Below are positions 1 to 8,016 of a stretch of DNA of 47,812 nt, piece by piece. The stretch's first letter is position 1, and the number at the start of each line of letters is the position of its first letter. The translations under genes and the position numbers were made by a program. Origin of the DNA: Arthrobacter sp. ISL-30. GTDB lineage: Bacteria; Actinomycetota; Actinomycetes; Actinomycetales; Micrococcaceae. The stretch is from the NCBI RefSeq assembly GCF_018613855.1, contig NZ_JAGGPK010000034.1, forward strand, positions 1 to 47,812, read 5' to 3'. The notes under the pieces are model-generated. The model was not told where the DNA came from and did no database searches. It saw nothing but the letters and a program-made list of their open reading frames with translations.

Positions 1-1
1 G

Positions 2-64
2 CTCCGGGCAAACCTCGGCGCAGGCCAGGGCGAATCCGCTGCAGAAGCAGCCAACAAGCTCTAA
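2..64 (+). CDS. 3' end of an upstream gene (partial)
   Basis: An open frame enters from the left edge and stops with TAA at 62-64. The visible tail is about 20 residues, rich in Ala, Gly, Glu and Asn, ending AANKL. A strong hairpin follows immediately, which supports a real gene end. Too little is visible to name a function. Confidence 0.5.
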   Translation, partial: LRANLGAGQGESAAEAANKL

Positions 65-74
65 GTTCTTCTAT

Positions 75-122
75 GGGCACCCCTGCCTCGCCATAGGCGT
101 GTCGGGGGTGCCCTTCTCCTTT
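75..122 (+). terminator. Rho-independent terminator
   Basis: The arms gggcacccc (75-83) and ggggtgccc (105-113) form a perfect 9-bp stem with a 21-nt loop, followed by the pyrimidine run ttctccttt. It lies 10 nt after the stop of the partial upstream gene and insulates it from the IclR gene. Confidence 0.75.
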
Positions 123-271
123 AATGCTTGGATCACCGACGTGGCCCTCCAATGAAGTGTCGAGGAAAGTCACCGATGGTCATCCAGACCCGTCTAGGAT
201 CAAAGTGGAGGGCAAACAGGACTCGTCGGTTTCTGTGGCGCTTTCCATTGTTAGGACGCGAGGTTTGGATC

Positions 272-1072
272 ATGGTCCCAGTAAACAATCGGGAAAAGGA
301 CGCTGACGGACAGGGCGGGGGCGTACAGTCCGTCGACCGCGCCCTCCAGATACTGGAGATTCTCGCCAGGGACGGTCATGCCGGCGTCAGTGAGATTGCC
401 GAAGAAATGGGCGTGCACAAATCCACGGTCTTTCGGCTGCTCGGGTCACTTGTCAGCAGGGAAATAGTCCGACAGAACAACGACCGCGGAAAATACCAGC
501 TGGGCTTCGGCATCCTGCGGCTCGCCAGTTCCATCCCTGGTCGCCTGAGCCTGGTGCACGAGGCCCGGCCGATTCTGGAGAGCCTCGCAGACCAATATAA
601 GGAGACCGTCAATCTGGCGGTTCTGCGATCCAACTACGCGGTCAATGTTGACCAGGCGATGGGCCCATCAAGCTTGGCGACCTATGATTGGGTTGGCAGC
701 CTTACGCCGCTGCACGCGACATCCAGTGGCAAGGTCCTGCTGGCCGCCCTCTCGGCGGACGAGCGAGAGCTCGTCATAAAGAAGACCGGCCTATCGGCGC
801 GAACGTCGCGCACTGTGACCAACCGCGCCACTCTGGAGAACCAATTACTGGACATCTCCCGTTACGGCTTTGCCGTTGTGCACGAGGAATTTGAAATCGG
901 GCTGACGGCTGTCGCAGCTCCAGTCTTCAACCATTTGGGAAACGTCATTGGTGCCGTCAGCATCTCCGGCCCGGCCTTCCGATTCGATCCCGAGGGCTCT
1001 CCTGGGCTGATCGAGGACCTCCAGGATGCCGGGCTGCGCATCAGCGAGAAAATGGGCTACACGCGCCGGTGA
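272..1072 (+). CDS. IclR-family transcriptional regulator
   Basis: A 266-residue protein of normal IclR length. The winged HTH lies around residues 20-80 (pattern GVSEIAEEMGVHKSTVFRLL), and the C-terminal effector domain carries the family segment LTPLHATSSGKVLLAAL. The frame stays open upstream to 128, but those extra 48 residues are Arg-rich and unlike the family, so the ATG at 272 is preferred. It converges on the Rieske oxygenase gene with only about 60 bp between the stops and is the only regulator beside the oxygenase/transporter cluster. Control of that cluster is therefore inferred from position, with the mirrored promoter at 3583-3716 as candidate target. Confidence 0.88.
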   Translation: MVPVNNREKDADGQGGGVQSVDRALQILEILARDGHAGVSEIAEEMGVHKSTVFRLLGSLVSREIVRQNNDRGKYQLGFGILRLASSIPGRLSLVHEARPILESLADQYKETVNLAVLRSNYAVNVDQAMGPSSLATYDWVGSLTPLHATSSGKVLLAALSADERELVIKKTGLSARTSRTVTNRATLENQLLDISRYGFAVVHEEFEIGLTAVAAPVFNHLGNVIGAVSISGPAFRFDPEGSPGLIEDLQDAGLRISEKMGYTRR

Positions 1073-1132
1073 CCCCGCGCCCGGAAAGGCACAGGGTCAC
1101 CGCTGATTCAAGTTTCGGAACCGTCGAGAAAA

Positions 1133-2266
1133 CTATGAGGGTACGACGTCTCCGACCTTCTCCTGGACCCAGTCGTGGAAGGCGCCGATGTGGTGCTCGC
1201 TCGGCACCAGCACACCGCCCTTGGCGTAGACCTTCGAACCCATGGCGGGCTGGCAGCGTTCGCAGGCGTCGAAGTCCTGCTGGTTGACGCGGTGGAACAG
1301 TTCCACCGAGGCGCTAACGTCCTTGCCGCTCTCCACCACGCTGGGAACATACAGCCAATCGCATTCGACAATCGTGTGGTCCGCGGCCATGGGGAACATG
1401 CGGTGGATGATCACGTGGTCCGGAACCAGGTTCACGAACACTGTGGGCTTGATGGTGATGGCATAGTACCGGCGGTCCTGGTCCTCGCTCACGCCGGGGA
1501 TCAGGTCCAGCCCTTCAGAGCCGTCAACCGTGAAGCCCTTGATGTCCTCGCCGAACTCGGCGCCGTGGCCGACGAAGTACTGCGCGGCCAGGCCGTCGGC
1601 GAACTCCGGCAGGACCTCTGTCAATTCCGGGTGGATCGTGGCGCAGTGGTAGCACTCCATGAAGTTCTCAATAATGAGCTTCCAGTTGGCCTTCACGTCG
1701 TAGCGGATGCGCCGCCCAAGGCTGAGGTTCGCGACGTCGTAACCCTCAATGGCGCGCAGGTCGCCGAGGCGCTCCTCGATGGCGCCCATGACTTCTTCCT
1801 CGAACGACGGCGGCTCATCGGCCAGGCAGACCCAGACGTAGCCGAGGTATTCGCGGATGTGGACCTTGACCAGGCCGTACTCGTCCCGGTCGATATCCGG
1901 CATCTTGGTCAGGTTGGGCGCGGCGATGAGCTTGCCCTCGAAGTCGTACGTCCAGGCGTGGTACGGGCACTGGAACGAGCGGGCGGCTTCGCCCTGTTCC
2001 TCCATGCAGAGCTTCACGCCGCGGTGGCGGCAGATGTTGTAGAAAGCACGGATGCCACCCTTGCGCGTCCGGGAAATCAGGACGCTCTCACGGCCTACCT
2101 GCACGGTCCGCCAGGCACCGGGCTTGTCCAGGTCGGCAGAACGGATGGCGCAAAACCACATCTGCTCGAAAATGCGCTCCTGCTCGGCCCGAAACACGGC
2201 CTCATCCACATAGGTATATCCCGGCAGTGTAGGGATCAGGCTCGGGGTGGTTACCTCAGCGGTCAA
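1133..2266 (-). CDS. Rieske oxygenase alpha subunit, probable quaternary-amine demethylase/monooxygenase
   Basis: The protein has 377 residues. The N-terminal Rieske [2Fe-2S] site shows C79-x-H81 and C100-x2-H103. The catalytic mononuclear iron site follows with H207 and H212, and an Asp near residue 331 is a likely third ligand. The residue bridging the Rieske centre to iron, normally Asp three residues before the first His, is Glu (E204). Glu here is known from oxygenases acting on quaternary amines, such as the carnitine oxygenase CntA. With the adjacent BCCT transporter this points to oxidative N-demethylation or C-N cleavage of a betaine-like substrate; the exact substrate (glycine betaine, carnitine, stachydrine or another) cannot be read from sequence. 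The start is TTG at 2266, 4 nt after a strong GAGGAGG. It lies 81 nt downstream of the reductase gene on the same strand. Confidence 0.88.
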   Translation of the reverse strand: MTAEVTTPSLIPTLPGYTYVDEAVFRAEQERIFEQMWFCAIRSADLDKPGAWRTVQVGRESVLISRTRKGGIRAFYNICRHRGVKLCMEEQGEAARSFQCPYHAWTYDFEGKLIAAPNLTKMPDIDRDEYGLVKVHIREYLGYVWVCLADEPPSFEEEVMGAIEERLGDLRAIEGYDVANLSLGRRIRYDVKANWKLIIENFMECYHCATIHPELTEVLPEFADGLAAQYFVGHGAEFGEDIKGFTVDGSEGLDLIPGVSEDQDRRYYAITIKPTVFVNLVPDHVIIHRMFPMAADHTIVECDWLYVPSVVESGKDVSASVELFHRVNQQDFDACERCQPAMGSKVYAKGGVLVPSEHHIGAFHDWVQEKVGDVVPS

Positions 2267-2347
2267 TGTTCCTCCTCAGAACGGCACTGGAAGTGCGGAC
2301 ATAGCTTGCTATGTGGTCAAACATTGGGTTTGGGATGTTTGGGTAAG

Positions 2348-3547
2348 TTATTGGGCGACGACGGTCAGAGTGGCGGGGTCCTGCGATGGTGTCTGCAGAG
2401 CGAGACTGCGTCGCCATTTGGTGAATAGCCGGGGCTGGTTCATGCCTAGAACGGCCACCGGAACATCTCCGCGGTAGTACACGGCCAGGAAGCTGTGCTC
2501 CAACGGCTCTCCCGCCTCGATCTCCAAGCGGTCATACCCGCTCGAGTGTCCGGCGAACTGGATCTTCACGCCGTGCTGATTGGACCAGAAGTAGTGCGGC
2601 TTCAGCGGCTGGCGCGGGGCGCCGTCGTCGAGCAGTGCTTGAACAGCCAGCGCGGCACGTTCCAGGGCGCCGGTCCAGTTTTCAACGCGTCGGTGTGCAC
2701 CCACCCCTTCATCAAACCAGGCAGCGCAGTCACCCACTGCCACGATTCCCGGCACACTAGTACGCCCCATGGCGTCGCAGAGAACACCTCCCTGAAGCTC
2801 CACACCCGAGCCCTCAAGCCATTCGATGTTGGGTTCGGCTCCGATGCCGACCACCACAACGTCAGTGGCCAGCTCACGGCCATCCGCCAGACTCAGTCCG
2901 GTCACATTGCCTTCGCTGCTGTGGAATTCATTAATGACGGCTCCGGAGATCAGTTCCACTCCGTTAGCGGCATGAAGCTTAGCCACAACGGCCCCCATGT
3001 CCTCACCCAGCTGGGCAGTGAAGGGAACAGGGGTGTTGTTGAGCATGGTGACCTCCATGCCACGCGAGGCCGCGGCGGAAGCAACCTCTGCCCCGATAAA
3101 GCCGGCACCGATGACCGTCATACGGCCGTCCGGAACAAGATGCCTGGCAAGGCCCTGGGCATCGGCCATAGTGCGCAGAGAAAAAACATTGTCCAGATCA
3201 GCAAGAGCCGGGAGCTGGCGGGCGCGGGCTCCCGTGGCGATGACAACGCCATCGGCGGTGATGGTCTGGCCGTCCTGAAGTCGAATGGCATGGGTAGCTG
3301 CATGGAGTCCGACGGCTCCACCTCCGAGAAGCCATTCAGCATGAAGCCCATCATCTTGCGTCTCAAGGTAGAGATCTTCAGCCGTGATGGCGCCGAGGAG
3401 AAAATCCTTCGACAATGGCGGCCGATCATAAGGACGGTGCTGTTCACCGCCAATGATGACCAACCGTCCCGAGAAGCCCTGAGCGCGGGCTGCCCGGGCT
3501 GCCGAAAGTCCGGCCAGCGAGGCTCCCACGACCGCAAGCGTCTGCAT
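2348..3547 (-). CDS. FAD/NAD(P)H-dependent ferredoxin reductase of the Rieske oxygenase
   Basis: The 399-residue protein has the Rossmann FAD motif at the N terminus (VGASLAGLSAARAAR), the family segment YDRPPLSK near residue 40, a second NAD-binding motif (VIGAGFIGAEVASAAASRG) near residue 150, and the FAD segment VGDCAAW near residue 275. This is the aromatic-dioxygenase type of ferredoxin reductase, which transfers electrons from NAD(P)H to a Rieske ferredoxin. It is transcribed with the oxygenase on the minus strand and divergently from the ferredoxin gene at 3792, so all three electron-transfer components lie within 3 kb. Confidence 0.9.
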   Translation of the reverse strand: MQTLAVVGASLAGLSAARAARAQGFSGRLVIIGGEQHRPYDRPPLSKDFLLGAITAEDLYLETQDDGLHAEWLLGGGAVGLHAATHAIRLQDGQTITADGVVIATGARARQLPALADLDNVFSLRTMADAQGLARHLVPDGRMTVIGAGFIGAEVASAAASRGMEVTMLNNTPVPFTAQLGEDMGAVVAKLHAANGVELISGAVINEFHSSEGNVTGLSLADGRELATDVVVVGIGAEPNIEWLEGSGVELQGGVLCDAMGRTSVPGIVAVGDCAAWFDEGVGAHRRVENWTGALERAALAVQALLDDGAPRQPLKPHYFWSNQHGVKIQFAGHSSGYDRLEIEAGEPLEHSFLAVYYRGDVPVAVLGMNQPRLFTKWRRSLALQTPSQDPATLTVVAQ

Positions 3548-3582
3548 AAATCAACTCACTTCTAAAGTCGCTTGATACGCAA

Positions 3583-3716
3583 CAAGAATCGCTATAAGCA
3601 ACAGCGTGACGCAAGGCACGTTCAGTGTCAAGGTTGGGGAAACTATGCGAAAAGTCCTTGACAACGGGTGTGAGCTGGCGCACGCTGTTGCTTATAACGA
3701 ACTCTGTTGATTCTTG
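3583..3716. promoter_or_regulatory. Mirrored divergent promoter/operator between reductase and ferredoxin genes
   Basis: The arm cgctataagcaacagcgtg (3590-3608) recurs inverted as cacgctgttgcttataacg (3681-3699), 18 of 19 matching. Inside it tgtcaagg (3626-3633) is mirrored by ccttgaca (3656-3663), and outside it caagaatc (3583-3590) is mirrored by gattcttg (3709-3716). The two inner pairs share a centre at about 3644.5. Each arm holds a TATAAC/TATAGC-like -10 element facing its own gene, so each divergent promoter appears to carry the same regulatory cassette. The local IclR protein is a plausible binder (inference). Confidence 0.6.
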
Positions 3717-3791
3717 CGAAACGAACCCAGCCGCTATTCGAGCCACCATTCGCGAATCTCTCTTCCCCCCGAATGAAAAAGAGGTGCGAAC

Positions 3792-4142
3792 ATGCACAAA
3801 GCCTGCCCGCTCAGTGAACTCGCTCCCGGGGAGGCATTTCGGCTTGACACAGCACCACCAATCGCCGTCTTCCACACCGAAGAGGGCAAGCTCTTCGCCA
3901 TCGACGACACGTGTACCCACCAGGATGCCTCTCTTGCCGACGGCTATGTGGAGGAGTGTTGGGTCGAGTGCCCGCTCCACGCATCCAGGTTCAATCTGCG
4001 TACAGGATCCGTGGACGCACCCCCGGCCAAACTGCCTGTCCGCGTACACGAAGTCAAGGTTGTTGACGGCGAAATCATGGTTATCGAGTCAGAGGATACC
4101 CCCAACCTTCCTCCAGGCCTGACCCCCCAAGGCCATATCTAA
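3792..4142 (+). CDS. Rieske [2Fe-2S] ferredoxin
   Basis: The 116-residue protein is a typical small Rieske ferredoxin. Its cluster ligands are C41-x-H43 (CTHQDA) and C60-x2-H63 (CPLHASRF), separated by 16 residues. It would carry electrons from the FAD reductase at 2348-3547 to the oxygenase at 1133-2266. The ATG follows an AAAGAGGTGCGAAC leader with a good Shine-Dalgarno (GAGGTG). The next gene, the BCCT transporter, starts 9 nt after the stop, so the two form an operon. Confidence 0.92.
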   Translation: MHKACPLSELAPGEAFRLDTAPPIAVFHTEEGKLFAIDDTCTHQDASLADGYVEECWVECPLHASRFNLRTGSVDAPPAKLPVRVHEVKVVDGEIMVIESEDTPNLPPGLTPQGHI

Positions 4143-4151
4143 GGCCAGCCC

Positions 4152-6191
4152 ATGACTCGCCAAGCAAAGGACCCGCTCATGGCTCTCAATAGTGAAGTCA
4201 AACCCCCCAAGCCCGAAAAAGATTCTGCTGACGAGAGGTCAGCAGAATTCGCCCAGGCCGCTGATCCTGCCCCTCCAGAGACACCTGAAGCGGCAATCGT
4301 CGTTTCAGGAACGGAGACTGAAGCCGCAGTCCTCGTACCGGAGGATGGAGGAGCAGCCAATCTGCCCGATACAGAAGAATACGAACAGATCCTCCAGGAG
4401 CTGCGGCAAACAAAAACAGAACAGGCAGTTTCGGAACACCGGAACCGCAAGCTCAATCTCGACAAGACGATCTTTGGGATCACGGGCGTCATCGCCATCG
4501 CCTTCGTGATCTGGGGATTCCTCGGCAGCGACAGCCTGTCCACCACGTCCAAGGACGCCCTGAACTGGGTCATGGAGTACACCGGATGGCTCTTCATGGT
4601 CCTGGCTTCGCTCTTCGTGATTTTTGTCCTGTGGGTGGCCCTCGGCAAGTTCGGCAACATCCCGCTGGGCAAGGACGGCGAGAAGCCCGAGTTCCGCACT
4701 ATCTCGTGGGTCGCCATGATGTTCGCCGCGGGCATGGGCATCGGGCTCATGTTCTACGGCGTAGCCGAACCGCTTTACCACTACATTTCGCCCCCGCCGG
4801 GTACTGTGGACGGCCGGACCCCTGCAGCCATCCAAACGGCCATGGCCACCTCCATCTTCCACTGGACGCTACACCCCTGGGCCATGTACGCCGTGGTGGG
4901 CATCGCCATGGCCTACGGAACCTACCGCCTTGGCCGCAGGCAGCTGATTTCCGCCGCCTTCACATCACTGTTTGGCATCAGGACTGTCGAAGGACCGATC
5001 GGGAAGTTCATCAACATCCTGGCCATCTTCGCCACCCTTTTCGGAACCGCCGCGTCCCTGGGCCTTGGCGCCCTGCAAATCGGCAGCGGCATGACCTCTA
5101 ACGGCTGGGTCGGAGAAATGGGCACCCCCGTGCTCGTGGTCATCGTCGCCATCCTGACCTCCTGCTTCGTGGCCTCCGCCGTCTCCGGCATCAGCCGCGG
5201 CATCCAGTGGCTCTCCAACATCAACATGGTCCTGGCAGTCATCCTGGCCATCATCGTCTTCGTGGCCGGCCCCACCCTCTTCATCCTCAACCTGATCCCT
5301 TCAGCGGTCGGCGACTACGCCCGCGACCTGGCCGAGATGTCTTCGCGTACCGAAGCCGTCGGCGACGAAGCCCTGCGCACCTGGATGTCCGGGTGGACCA
5401 TCTTCTACTGGGCCTGGTGGATTTCCTGGACGCCGTTCGTAGGCATGTTCATCGCCCGCATCAGCCGCGGCCGCACCATCCGCCAGCTCGTCACCGGCGT
5501 CCTGCTGGTGCCCAGCATCGTCAGCGTGATCTGGTTCGCCATCTTCGGCGGAACTGCCTTCCATGTCCAGCAGGAAGCCGACAAGTCAAATACCCCCGGC
5601 TTGGTCACCATGACCAACGGGAGCCCGTCCATTAACTTCGACGGAGCACTCTTCGACCTGGTCAAGAATCTGTCCATGCCATCCTGGCTGACCGCAGCGG
5701 TCATCGTGCTTGCCATGGTGCTGGTCGCGATCTTCTTCGTCACGGGCGCCGACGCGGCTTCCATCGTGATGGGTTCGCTCAGTTCCAACGGCACTGAGGA
5801 ACCCCGACGGGGAGTGGTCATCTTTTGGGGAACCCTCACGGGCGCGGTAGCGGCAGTCATGCTCCTGGCAGGCGGGGACCAACCCTCGGAAGCACTCTCG
5901 GGCCTCCAACGCATCACCATCGTCGCAGCACTGCCGTTCGTGATCGTCATGCTGCTGCTCTGCTTCGCGATCGCTAAGGACCTGCGCCGCGACCCGCTGT
6001 CCCTGCGACGACGGCTGGCCACGTCCGTCGTCGAACGTGCGATCCGCACCGGCGTCGAACAACACGGCGGCGTCCAATTCGACCTCGTGACCAGGCACGA
6101 ATGCGACGAACGATGTGCAGAAGACGAACGGTGCTCAGAAGAGGAGCCGCCTCGAGGCGGCGATAAGAGCTCACCAACGAACGGCTCGTAA
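4152..6191 (+). CDS. BCCT-family betaine/carnitine/choline-type transporter
   Basis: The 679-residue protein has the BCCT fold: about 12 membrane segments from residue 100 to 620, the glycine-rich segment AAGMGIGLMFYGVAEPLY, and the signature WTIFYWAWWISWTPFVGMFIARISRG that lines the substrate site with Trp residues. It should import a quaternary ammonium compound with Na+ or H+. The N-terminal tail of about 95 residues is acidic and proline-rich, and the C-terminal tail is Cys- and Glu-rich (about DERCAEDERCSEEE). Such tails sense osmotic or ionic conditions in BetP; that role here is inference. A second ATG at 4179 has a better-spaced AAAGGA and may be the true start. Co-transcription with the Rieske ferredoxin ties uptake to catabolism. 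Confidence 0.92.
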   Translation: MTRQAKDPLMALNSEVKPPKPEKDSADERSAEFAQAADPAPPETPEAAIVVSGTETEAAVLVPEDGGAANLPDTEEYEQILQELRQTKTEQAVSEHRNRKLNLDKTIFGITGVIAIAFVIWGFLGSDSLSTTSKDALNWVMEYTGWLFMVLASLFVIFVLWVALGKFGNIPLGKDGEKPEFRTISWVAMMFAAGMGIGLMFYGVAEPLYHYISPPPGTVDGRTPAAIQTAMATSIFHWTLHPWAMYAVVGIAMAYGTYRLGRRQLISAAFTSLFGIRTVEGPIGKFINILAIFATLFGTAASLGLGALQIGSGMTSNGWVGEMGTPVLVVIVAILTSCFVASAVSGISRGIQWLSNINMVLAVILAIIVFVAGPTLFILNLIPSAVGDYARDLAEMSSRTEAVGDEALRTWMSGWTIFYWAWWISWTPFVGMFIARISRGRTIRQLVTGVLLVPSIVSVIWFAIFGGTAFHVQQEADKSNTPGLVTMTNGSPSINFDGALFDLVKNLSMPSWLTAAVIVLAMVLVAIFFVTGADAASIVMGSLSSNGTEEPRRGVVIFWGTLTGAVAAVMLLAGGDQPSEALSGLQRITIVAALPFVIVMLLLCFAIAKDLRRDPLSLRRRLATSVVERAIRTGVEQHGGVQFDLVTRHECDERCAEDERCSEEEPPRGGDKSSPTNGS

Positions 6192-6198
6192 GTTGCGT

Positions 6199-6230
6199 CC
6201 TGACCTCGGTAGTAAAGCACCGAGGTCAGG
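6199..6230 (+). terminator. Terminator hairpin after the BCCT gene
   Basis: cctgacctcggt (6199-6210) and accgaggtcagg (6219-6230) form a perfect 12-bp stem with an 8-nt loop, 8 nt past the transporter stop. The following bases are only moderately T-rich. Confidence 0.65.
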
Positions 6231-6235
6231 ATCCG

Positions 6236-6350
6236 CTGCTTCACTTGTTCAGCCGGCCGATCCGCCAGCTGAACATGGTCTCAGCAAGATGAAGCAGTGA
6301 TGGTTCTTCCCCTCCTTTACCGAATAACCTGGCAGGCCGTCTTCGGCCGG
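6236..6350 (+). promoter_or_regulatory. Possible structured RNA leader upstream of moaA
   Basis: Three nested or adjacent hairpins are visible: ctgcttca (6236-6243) with tgaagcag (6291-6298); inside it gttcagc (6247-6253) with gctgaac (6268-6274); and ggccg-tctt-cggcc (6335-6348). They fill the gap before the first possible start codon. I could not match them to the molybdenum-cofactor riboswitch consensus, so this is only a candidate leader. Confidence 0.3.
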
Positions 6351-6369
6351 GCCACCGAAAGGCCAAGAC

Positions 6370-6570
6370 ATGATCCACTCCCAGGAGCAAGAAAAAATTC
6401 TTCGCGTTTCAAGCGAAGGAGGCGATTCAGTGACTCTTCAACTCGAATCGTCCACTCCCGTTACTGTGCGCCTGCAGATCGATGGCGGATGCACATGCAA
6501 TGACAGCGCTTCTGCCGTAAACCGCCCCGGATCGTATGTCTATAGCGACCCAAATGCGCGGCAGAGCTAG
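6370..6570 (+). CDS. Small hypothetical protein (66 aa)
   Basis: An ATG at 6370 is preceded by GAAAGG with a 7-nt spacer and opens a 66-residue frame containing GGDSVTLQL and a Cys pair (CTC). It has no membrane segment or motif I recognise. It ends 38 nt before the moaA start and lies on the same strand. It may be a real small gene or a chance frame in the moaA leader. Confidence 0.3.
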   Translation: MIHSQEQEKILRVSSEGGDSVTLQLESSTPVTVRLQIDGGCTCNDSASAVNRPGSYVYSDPNARQS

Positions 6571-6608
6571 CCAGCCGCAGTGCCGCGACTCTCGCGAAGA
6601 CTGAATCC

Positions 6609-7718
6609 TTGAGTGTTCAGTTGGGCATACCGGTGCCCCGCAGTAAAGTTAACGGACAAGGACTGCCGGCACCACCACGCCGGCCTTCAGGGCTTCCATC
6701 CGGGCTGCTGGACCGCTTCGGCCGCCAGGCCACCGACATGAGGCTCTCCGTCACGGACAAATGCAACCTTCGGTGCACGTACTGCATGCCTGCGGAAGGC
6801 CTGAAATGGTTGCCAAAACAGGCGGTCATGACAGCCGATGAAATCGTGAGGATCGTCGGCATCGGCGTTGACCTCTTGGGTGTGCGGGAACTACGGCTCA
6901 CCGGAGGGGAGCCCCTGGTGCGCACAGACCTCATAGACATCATTGGCGCCCTGCGCGAGCGCCACCCTGATCTCCCGATCTCTATTACCACCAACGGCGT
7001 CGGGCTGGACAATAAAGCCCACGCACTCAAGGAGGCCGGGCTCACCCGGATCAATGTCTCGCTCGACTCCCTGCATGAGGAGACCTTTGCGAAACTGACC
7101 CGGCGTCCGTTCTTGGACAAAGTGCTGGCCGGCGTCGACGCAGCCCAGGCCGCCGGCCTCGGTCCGATCAAAATCAACGCCGTCCTCATGCGTGGCATCA
7201 ATGACACGGAAGCGGCGGGACTGTTGGCGTGGGCCCTTCAACGTAGCCACGAGTTGCGTTTTATCGAGCAGATGCCGCTGGACGCCGATCACGGCTGGAG
7301 CCGGCGTGCCATGATCACCGCTGCCGAGATCCGCGAACTCCTGTCAAAGGAATGCTTCCTGGGGCCCGATCCCCGCACACGTGACGGAGCGCCCGCCGAA
7401 CGGTTCCAAGTGCGCCAGCGGGATCCTGCCGGCAGCGAAGCTGCGGGACCTGTGCTCGGCACGGTGGGGATCATCGCCTCCGTCACGGAGCCCTTCTGCT
7501 CGGACTGCCGGAGGACACGCATCACGGCCGAGGGCAAGATCATGAGCTGCCTGTTTTCCCGCGAGGAGTTCGACCTCTTGGGACTCCTGCGGCAGGGCGC
7601 GGACGACGACGATCTGGCACGCCGCTGGCAGGACGCCATGTGGGTCAAGCCCAGGGCACATGGTATGGACCACACCGGCTGGGAGCCGAAGACTTTGTCC
7701 AGCCAGAACGCAGCATGA
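6609..7718 (+). CDS. moaA: GTP 3',8-cyclase MoaA with a frameshifted C-terminal tail
   Basis: MoaA is a radical-SAM enzyme that starts molybdenum cofactor synthesis by rearranging GTP. The radical-SAM cluster motif CNLRCTYC (C52, C56, C59) and the second cluster (CSDCRRTRITAEGKIMSC) are both present. The TTG start at 6609 gives the N terminus I recall for Arthrobacter MoaA. As read, the protein is 369 aa and ends in an unrelated tail. From about 7675 the expected C-terminal sequence (LGAEDFVQPERSMSA) continues in the next frame, implying a 1-base loss near 7674. A further 2-base loss near 7724 would remove the terminal Gly-Gly. MoaA needs that Gly-Gly tail for the reaction, so activity is doubtful. 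Confidence 0.85.
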   Translation: MSVQLGIPVPRSKVNGQGLPAPPRRPSGLPSGLLDRFGRQATDMRLSVTDKCNLRCTYCMPAEGLKWLPKQAVMTADEIVRIVGIGVDLLGVRELRLTGGEPLVRTDLIDIIGALRERHPDLPISITTNGVGLDNKAHALKEAGLTRINVSLDSLHEETFAKLTRRPFLDKVLAGVDAAQAAGLGPIKINAVLMRGINDTEAAGLLAWALQRSHELRFIEQMPLDADHGWSRRAMITAAEIRELLSKECFLGPDPRTRDGAPAERFQVRQRDPAGSEAAGPVLGTVGIIASVTEPFCSDCRRTRITAEGKIMSCLFSREEFDLLGLLRQGADDDDLARRWQDAMWVKPRAHGMDHTGWEPKTLSSQNAA

Positions 7719-7738
7719 GCGCTAGGAGGATAAAGAAT

Positions 7739-8016
7739 GTGCTCGTACGATATTTTGCCGCCGCACGTGCCGCCCTCGGCGTCGATGAGGAACGCCACGA
7801 CCTCGATGAGGGCACAACCTTGGAGGCACTGTTGACCGCCATACTGGCCGTCGAACGCTCCGAACCGCCCGCAGGTACTCCCCCACTGGCGGGATCATCA
7901 CGAGAAGCAGCTTCCTTCGCAACGAGGTGGCCGTCCATAAGCGCTCAGCCACCCTCAGCCCGGAAGACGTCGTCGACATCTTGCCGCCGTTTGCAGGGGT
8001 TGAGTCCTTCGCCTAG
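7739..8016 (+). pseudogene. moaD: moaD (molybdopterin synthase small subunit), frameshifted
   Basis: A GTG at 7739, 9 nt after AGGAGG, opens VLVRYFAAARAALGVDEE, the ubiquitin-like MoaD start. Near 7880-7890 the frame changes, and the second half continues in another frame as RSSFLRNEVAVHKR and then LSPEDVVDILPPFAG. The last residues should be Gly-Gly-stop, but a missing G in the run at 7996-7999 converts this to VESFA and a stop at 8014. MoaD is thiocarboxylated on its terminal glycine, so this copy should be dead. It directly follows moaA. Confidence 0.7.

Noticed and set aside
1175..2428. 417-aa plus-strand ORF opposite the Rieske oxygenase
   Set aside because: It is antisense to an oxygenase with all metal ligands; its composition (repeated VDRGAVVALHEV-like text) is typical of a GC-rich shadow frame.
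6609..8016. Molybdenum cofactor genes as part of the adjacent oxygenase pathway
   Set aside because: The Rieske system uses iron-sulfur, non-haem iron and FAD; there is no molybdoenzyme in the window, and a terminator separates moaA from the BCCT gene.
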